From a virus, in IMG/VR virus record IMGVR_UViG_3300025849_000064, positions 1 to 46,661 of that record: 46,661 bases of DNA. The stretch is one strand, 5' to 3'. Below the pieces are notes generated by a model. It did not search any database, had not been told where the DNA came from, and was given only the letters and a program-made list of their open reading frames with translations. Of the stretch, positions 19,301 to 28,300 are shown one piece after another; position 1 is the stretch's first letter, and every line of letters starts with the position of its first letter. The position numbers and the translations under genes were made by a program.

Positions 19301-22300
19301 GAACCTGCAAATCTAGTAAAGTTATTATCAAACGCAGTTTCGCCTGTATCAAAAATAGTAGGTATTACACTATCGCCGTTTGCACTAGTAATAAAAATGC
19401 CATTATTAGTTGCAGCTACAGTAAACCCAAACAATTCAGATTCTTCATTACTAGGACTATATAACATTTGGCCTTTTGTAAATCTTGTTCCATTAAACTG
19501 ATATACATGGACTTTACCTTGATCTATTTTATTAATGTCATCAAATGGTTCGCCGATTGCTATAGTATTTCCGTCCGGACTGATCGAGATAGAATTAGCA
19601 AACCCGGTATTTGGTATATCTGGATAGATAGATTGATCTAAATAAAATTTATCATTAATTTTTCTATATACTAAGACTATAGTTTCAGGAGTTGAATTTG
19701 TTTCTTGTGTACTAGTTGTGATTAGAACGTCACCTGTAGTACTTAATTCAAATTTTTCACCAAATCTAATTATATTAGTTTCTGGATCAAAAAATACTTC
19801 ATCTCTAGCATTAAGTTGTTCTGTCCATTCATTTGGATTAAATCTGCGATTTAATTCAATACTATTAGGAGTTATATCATTATTTGCTTTATACAGTTTT
19901 TCGTTATACACTACAATCGAATCAACATTATAAGATGCATTTTTATCAAAATCTGCAAAATCATATGCAACAAATCCACTATTATTAGGAATGTAACCTA
20001 AATAATCGATTCCGGTTGGAACAATGTCCCATTGAAAATAGTTAAACGACGAATTTGCTGAAATGTTAGTTTTTGCAACAAATAATCTATTGTTTCCACT
20101 ATCAGGACCATCATATTTTACTATTTCACCAGCTCTATATGGTATTACAGGATCATATTCTCCTCTATAATCTTTGTCAATGCCGTAAACAAAGCTTATA
20201 TTTTTCCAGTATAAGTTATTTGTAACTAATATAGGATTATTAATATCTTGGATAAAATTAATTAATGTTTCATAGTATTCACCTCTAAATACTACAATAT
20301 CTCCTTGCACATAATCTGAGTTTAAATCAAATTTGCCGCGATATCTTAATGATTGCTCATCATCAAGACCATGTGTTAAAAATTCTATAGTGCCGAAATT
20401 ATTTAAAGATTCGTCGCCTGCTGAACTTACAGAAATATAATATTTGTTATTAACTTGTTTTACATTTATTCTAGATCCAAACTTTCTGTCATTTCCTCTA
20501 TATCTAGAAACTATACTTCTAATGTATGTATATGCTCCGTTTTCACTACGTCTATATACAGATATAACACCTTCATTATCAAATTTCTTTTCGCCAAAAC
20601 TGTCAACTGGTATGTTGAATACTTGTGTATAATCTTTATTAAACGAACTAGGTAAACTTGCGCTTCTCGAATCACCACTTCTAGTTTGCTCATTATATAA
20701 CCAGTATTCGTCATTAACTAAGTCTGCATTCTCTACAAGTGGCATAAAGAATGTTCCTGTTGAATCATTTATTATGTTATTTTTTACAACAAAGAGTTTG
20801 CCTATATTATCAGCTGTGTTTACAAGTGAAACTCCTACATCAACACTATCAATGACTCCCATATCTCTATCTGGATCAGCTGCTCCTCTATATAAGTCAT
20901 TACCTAATCTAGTAAATTCATATCTAGCAATATTAGTGTTGTATAATTCAAAGTTTCCGCCATAGGTAGTACCGTCATACTCTTGTAGAATTTTTACATA
21001 CACTCTTACACGTAGGAAATCTCTTTGGTAAAACATTACTTCTGCCGCACTAGTATTGTAACTGGTTAATGCAAGGCCGCCAAATTCATCAAAAGGTATT
21101 TGTTTATCAACAATTATATCTCCGCCATTTGGTCTTTCTGTAAGAACATTTCCTACATAATGATATCTAGCCTGCGGTTCAAATGGATCTCCATTAAAAT
21201 CAAATTCTGAATATTCAAATTCAATAAATCCGTCCCAGATATCAAATACATCATGAGATTTATTTATAATACTATCTTGAAATCCAAATTGTGTTAAATC
21301 AGTAGGGAAGTTTTCGTTTGACTGTAGTTCTAATTTTATACTTTCTCCTGAAACTATAGAATTAAATTCACTAGTGTTCGGAGTTCTAAATACAAATATA
21401 TCTGCAGGATAATCTGCAGGGGTATTATAAGGATTTCCTGAATAAGATAAATTTAATATTTGACTTGCTTGTCTTTTTATTCCTGTATAATCGCCTATTA
21501 CAGATGTTGTATTAAGTAAATTAAAATATTGATTCTTAACTCTAGATTCTTCAGATCTTACTAAGTCTACATATACTAAACCATTTCCGGTATCATAAAA
21601 CTCAGTACCGTTATTATAAGGTTCTGTTTCAATAAGCCAAAACCCTCCTACTACATCAGGTGTAAGATTTTCTGCTATTAATGAATATGTGCCAACTAAG
21701 TTATCATTATTTACAAACATAACTCCTGTTTGTTGAAAAACTCCGGTTGTATTTTCTAGATATACAACAGTAGTTCCTCCCTGTTCTCCTACAAAAACAA
21801 CTGTACCGGCTGCTGTTGGAGTTTCTAAAAAATCGCCTATTATTGGAAGAACAGTATATTCCGGGATACGTACTATAACTTCTACCTTGTTTTTAATTTC
21901 AAACGCACCTGTTATGTCTGTAGCTTTAATATCTAATAGGTTATTCCATGGCTCGTATGCATCATTTATATTTGGATTGTTTTTCGAATATAAATTATAT
22001 TGTAAATGTATAGTGTCTCCAACTGATGATGCAAGATACTGTTGTAACGGTGCTCTAACTAATACATGTCCTCTTCCTGTCTCAGGGTTATTAACATAGT
22101 TATTATCAAGACCAGGGGTTCCGGTAATTAATAATGCTAGTAATGTACTATCAACTGTATCGTCATTAATAAAATCAGTGTAACTACTAAAAGTGTTATA
22201 CGACTGGCTACCGATTGCTGGTAAAATATCCCTATTTGCTCTCCATAAACTTTCTTTATAATTTACAATATCAGATTTATTATATGGCAAAAATGGATCA

Positions 22301-25300
22301 AAGTTTTCTTTATATCTAGTTCTTACATTTGATGCTGTCGGAGAGCCTACAAACAAATAGTTTCCGTCAGGTGTATATGCAACCGAAGTACCATATCCTG
22401 ATTCTGCATCATCACTACTAAAAATATCTCCACCTGACGTTAAAGTTTGATCTAAGGACCATGAACTAATATCATTTGATCTACGATAAACGTGTACTCT
22501 ACCATCTAATTCTTTAGGAGATCCTACAACCATATTTCTGTTATTAGATGTAACATCTAATGTTGATGCATAATTATGAAAGGTGCCGTCGTCAGTTGTA
22601 GGATTTTCTACACTACTTTGTAGATTGTATACTTCTTCATTTCTATACACTCCCCAATTAGAATCTCCGTCAATATCATCTACCCAAATCTGTTGATTGA
22701 GTGCTTTATTTTGTTGTAGGATAGCATTTGCACTATCTAAATCTGTACTTCTTACTGATCGTAGTCCAACTACTTTTAAATCTAATTCATCGTTATGATC
22801 AACATCTACAAACTCTGGAAAATCTTTTTGTAACGGCCATTCGACTATCACATCATTTCTATTTTTTTGTATTACTTTGTAGAAATTTACTATACCAAAT
22901 AGTTCTGCATTAATAACAGAAATATAATCGCCTATTGCAATGTCTGTAGGAAATTTATTAAATGTAAATCTTACTAACGGATAATCTGAGTCTGGAGTAG
23001 TAGTAAGTTCTAAATTAACTTCTGATGTTCCGACTAATGTTAGATTTAATCTTGTAAATTGATGAACATTCCAAGTATTATTATCAATAGGAGACCAAAT
23101 ATATTGATCTTCTATTAATTGATTTACGTTAGCATAAATTATGTCTTCAAAATTTACTACTTTAAAATCTACGTCTCCGTTATATACATATCCGCTAGAT
23201 TTTATATACTCGTCAAATTTAGCCTTTGTAGGGAACGGTGAATTGTTATAATTTTTTGATTTGTGATATAGCTCAAAAGGACGCTGTCTATAAACTTTAT
23301 CTGTATTATCTTGTGGTAGATAATCAACAAGTTCAATAGGTTGCGGCGAAAGTAGCATACTCTGTTCATCTAATACAATTTCTAATTCTTCTTTTTTATC
23401 AACTGATCCGTATCTACCTACCTGGATTGCCCATTCTTCATAGAACTCTAAACTATCTTTGTCTGCTGTGTTTAACGCATCAAATAATTTATCAAGTGCA
23501 TTTTTTGTACCCTTTTCTTGTATAAATCCTTGATAGAATTTATACTGACTAACATCATCGTTGATTATATTTGACAAATATTTTCTATTTTGATAGCCTA
23601 ATAGATGTTGAGCAAGTTTTTGTTTTTCTATATCAAAATTGTCACTATCTAAATCATAAAAATCTGTAAATTCGCTAATTCTATAATCAAAATTTGTAAG
23701 TAACTGTGATTTTGGTCTTTCATCAAGTATTTGCCATTTAGATGTACTAAATGTTTCATTACCAGGAATATTTTCTAAAGCTACATAATAAAATTCTTTA
23801 TATTTTATTAAATCACCAATAACATAATCTTGCCATTCTTGCCATTCAGTTACTTTTGCATCATCAAAAACAAACCCAGGAGCATTAAGTGTGCCATTCC
23901 ACTCATCGCTTCTGTATCCTGAAACTTTTATTCTTTCTTGTCTATAACCTGTAGACGGTTTGTATATAATATCGCTAAATTGTGTAGTATTGTCTAACAG
24001 CACAACATGCTCTTTTTGCACAAGAGGAAGTTTTATGTGATATATTCCGTCTTCAGTGTTTGCTAATCCTATGCTAATGCCCTTTGCAGATCTAGCTATT
24101 CTACTAGTATCTGAGTTAATTTGACTACCGTCTGCATTTAGAATTAATCCATACTCATAAAAATTATTATTAAGATCATCTACAGTTGCAAAAGGTCTTT
24201 CAAAATCTATTAATTCTGCACTAGGACTTATAGATAGTGCATTTCCTGGTGCCCAGTTTTGAGTTGTCCAGAATAAAAATTCTCTTACTGCATATGTCCA
24301 GTTTTTAATATTATTAGAGCCAGCAAATTGTTCAAACTTAAAGCCTAGTGTATTTAAATATTCTCCATAACCTATTAAAAAGTCTACTACTTCTTGACTA
24401 GTTCTTAATGTTTCACCGTAATTAAGATAACTTGTAATAGAACTAAATTTTTGAGCTACAGTTGCAGATTTTCCGCCCACAACTGGTGCTTCAGAAAGTC
24501 GAACTAAATTAGTATCATCAAATTGTGCGTTACTTTTATGATTTTTTGTTACTCTATAAAATACTGTTCCGTCTTCGACAACTTGACCTTTATAATAATT
24601 TTTTTCCGGTTGCCACTTAACAAATTCTTCGCTAACTCCTCCTACCGAAATTTTCGGATCTGAAAATGAAGTAATCGGTTTATAATATGAAAATTGCGGC
24701 TTAGACGGATCATAACCTTTAATTATATAACCAGATGCACTTTTTTGTACAATTACACCACTGTAGTTAGCAATATCAACCGGTGTACTTTTATGTAAGA
24801 ATATTTTATAGTTTTCTTCAGGTACAAATACATTACCTTGATTATAAGGTGTTCTACTGTCTAATAATAATTTAAACTTATCTTTATTACTAAACCCAGC
24901 TATTTTAAAACCCATTTTGTTTTTAATTGATTTAACATTGTTAATATAATCTTCGTATATTTTTGTTACATAGCCTGAAATATAATTATACTGGTAATTC
25001 ACTAACCCACTTGTATAAATTCTTTCATCATCATTATACGTATTAGGAAATTTAATTTTTTCTAATTCTATACTTTTTCCTGTAGGAGTGTAAACTAATT
25101 GTCCGCAGAAATTTCTAGACATTCTAGAAATATCAAAAGCAGTACCAAGTACTTTAGCTGGTTGATTTAGTAAGTAACTAAGCAATATTGCAAAAGGATA
25201 TTCGCTTGAATTTCTCCATGCTGCTTCTACTGGAGCAAAATCTCCAAATGTAAATCGTTGACGTGTATAACTTGCAACATAATTCTTTGCAAAATTACTT

Positions 25301-28300
25301 TCTAACGGAGCAGTTAAATTTCCTCTATCGTCTGCGGGAATATGAGATACTAATCCCGGTCTTACATATTTTGGATTTCTAATAGGTAATTTTCCTGGCT
25401 CTCTTATCAAGCCTTCTTGTAAATCTTCCCATAATACTAAATTATTTTTTGTATACGGAGCTACTCCATAAACTTCGTCCCACCAAGAAGGTTTGATTGT
25501 AAATCCTATCATTTCCCATGGATGACTGTGTGGACGATCTGTGTCATATGCTTGCTTATAAATACCTCTCCAAAATCCTGGCAAGGTTTCGTCATCAGGT
25601 CCGGTCATTGAAGAATAATTTATTAAAAATTTATCCGATCTATTATAAAAACTATTTTCTGTATAATCTTCATCAACTATTTGATTCCATTGCAAGAAAT
25701 CAATCAATAACGTATTATCTATTTCCTGTTTAGTAAATTTGGTATCTCTATAAAATCCTCCAACATAATCATTAATGTCAAAGATGTTAGGATTATAATT
25801 TACTTTAATATTATTAAATATTCGTTTTTCAAATTCTAATAATAAATCATCTCGATAGTCGTTAAATGCTACAGTAATACTTCCGTCGTGGCCTTGTATT
25901 ACTCGTGTAGGTTCTCTAAATCTATCATCAATATAAATTTTTGGTTCGTAACTAGGATACAATCCTAGTTTTGTAGGTGTAGGCGGAACATACGATCCAT
26001 CTGTTGAACTATACTCATAAATTTCAATAGTATCGCCAACTTCTTTATCGGCTATGATAACAGCAAATCCTTCAGAACTAAATGTATAATCACGTCCTTT
26101 TAATAATTGAGTACCGTTCAAATAAACATTAACCGCAGTAGTGCTTATTATGCTGTCGTCAAATGGATTACTTATTGCAAAAAAAGGATTTGTGTTATCT
26201 AGTACTTCGTAAACTAATCTTTTACCTGTATTATAAGATATCATATCACTAAAATAAAATGGCATATTAGATGTTTTATCTTTATTAATTTCTAATAATA
26301 TTTTATCTAAATGCTGTATTACTGGTCCTGAATATCCTAATTTTGTAGCAGTTTGTATAAGCTGTCTTTTAAATTTTGCATACTCTTGTTTAGAAAAACG
26401 TAAAGCACTTACAATATTATGTTCCTGAGAATTTAAATGATAATTTGCTAAATTTACAGGTCCAGAATGTTTCATAAATCTAGTACCAAACTTATCAAGA
26501 TCTCCTAAATCTCTTAAATTACTTTTTCCAGGATATGTACCGTCAAATTTAGGAATTTCACCTATCATTGTATTGACATGGTCTACAACTTCTCCTAATG
26601 TAAAATCAACTACATTTTCATTTAACGGGTTTCTTTCTAAGTTATTAGGTATTTCATAAAATCCATTTTTAGATTTAGGACTATTTGATAAAGTTTTTAT
26701 AATTACAATTTGATTTTCTTGTAAATTATTTGTAAATCTTACAAAAGTTTTTTTATTAATTCTATCTATTTGATAATCTACATTTTCTTTTTGAAATCTG
26801 TCATTAACAAATACCTTGACTTTTAAATCTGTTAGTAAAGTTGAATTTTCGTAAACATCAATTTCAAAGTTATTATTTTGTTGTAATGTAGATGTGTATT
26901 GTCTAATAACATACTGTTTTGTTATTGTGGGGTGAGATGCCCAGCCGTTTTGATATTTAAAATCTTCTCGACTTGTATATTTTCTTAAATATGCATTATC
27001 TGTATAGACTGTACTAATACCAGTTTCACTTTGTGTAGTAAATGTATCTGATAATAAATTAAAGTCAAACACAATATCGCCACTATTATCTATAGTTCTA
27101 TAGCTTAAAGGAAATCCTAATTCTTCATCAGGAGTTCCAGTTCCTTCTCTATAACTAAAAAGCTTTGTTCCTGTAAAATTTGAACTTTCAAATATAGCAG
27201 AGTCGCCAAAGTCGTTTCCATTAGGACAACATAAATCAAATTTAGGCGGCTGGTTAGTTTTTGTTTTTAATTGTCCTAGATTCCATTTGTTATTAGTAAA
27301 ATGATAACTTTTACCTGCATTATTAGTACCCTTTGTAACTAAAACAGTTTCTAAATCTAATGGATTAGAATCATCAGTTTCAAATAAACTTATTTGTCTA
27401 TAACCTTGGAAGTTCAAAAACTTTACAATATATATTTTGTCTTTGACAAGTATATCTGTATCAGCAGTAAAAAGTATTCGCATACCTTCAGTTATATCAA
27501 CACCGTCGATATTATAGCCAGATGAGCCTTCTATAATAGAAAATACATCTGTTGTAAAATCATCAATAAGATCAATATCTTTTTTTGCAAATGTTCCAAA
27601 ATTAAATAATTTTAATCCTGCTTCAAATTCAATAATAGGACGTTTAGCTCTAGCATCTTCATCAATATTAACCTGTGTTAAATTAATTTCAGCACTTTTA
27701 TCTATAACATCTCTATGAATCCACCTATTATATCTAGACCAGGCATTTTTGTCAATTGCTGCACGATTAGAAACAATATAATCTTTTGTTGCAGGATATG
27801 AATTATTATTACTCCATGGCAATATATCAAATCCTTGGGAGTCAAACGGAACTAATCTATTTTCAGAATATGATGCAGGAATAATTAAATCTATAGTGTT
27901 TACTAATCTAATCTTGTCGCCGACACCCTCAACATAATACTGACCTGTTTCGTAACTTTGTGGCACTGTGTCCCCAAGGAAGTATACTTTCATTCCATTT
28001 GAAACACTCCAGCCATCTTTTGTTGTGTATTCTTTTTTACCTAATATTTCTGCTGCTACATCGATAGATGTATTTTCTTCAATATCATATACTCGGATAT
28101 TGCCACTAGTATTCACATCATTTTTTGATATGTAAAATAATTTATCAGGCGCATTATCAGGAATAGTAAATTCTATAGTTCCCTTTTCAATATATAGGGT
28201 TGCAATTTCTTCATTATCTTCGTTTAGTTTTCTTATTCCATCTGGATAAAGTGTAGAAATATTTTCGGCATCGTCTTCAAAAGTAATTATACCGTCTGCA

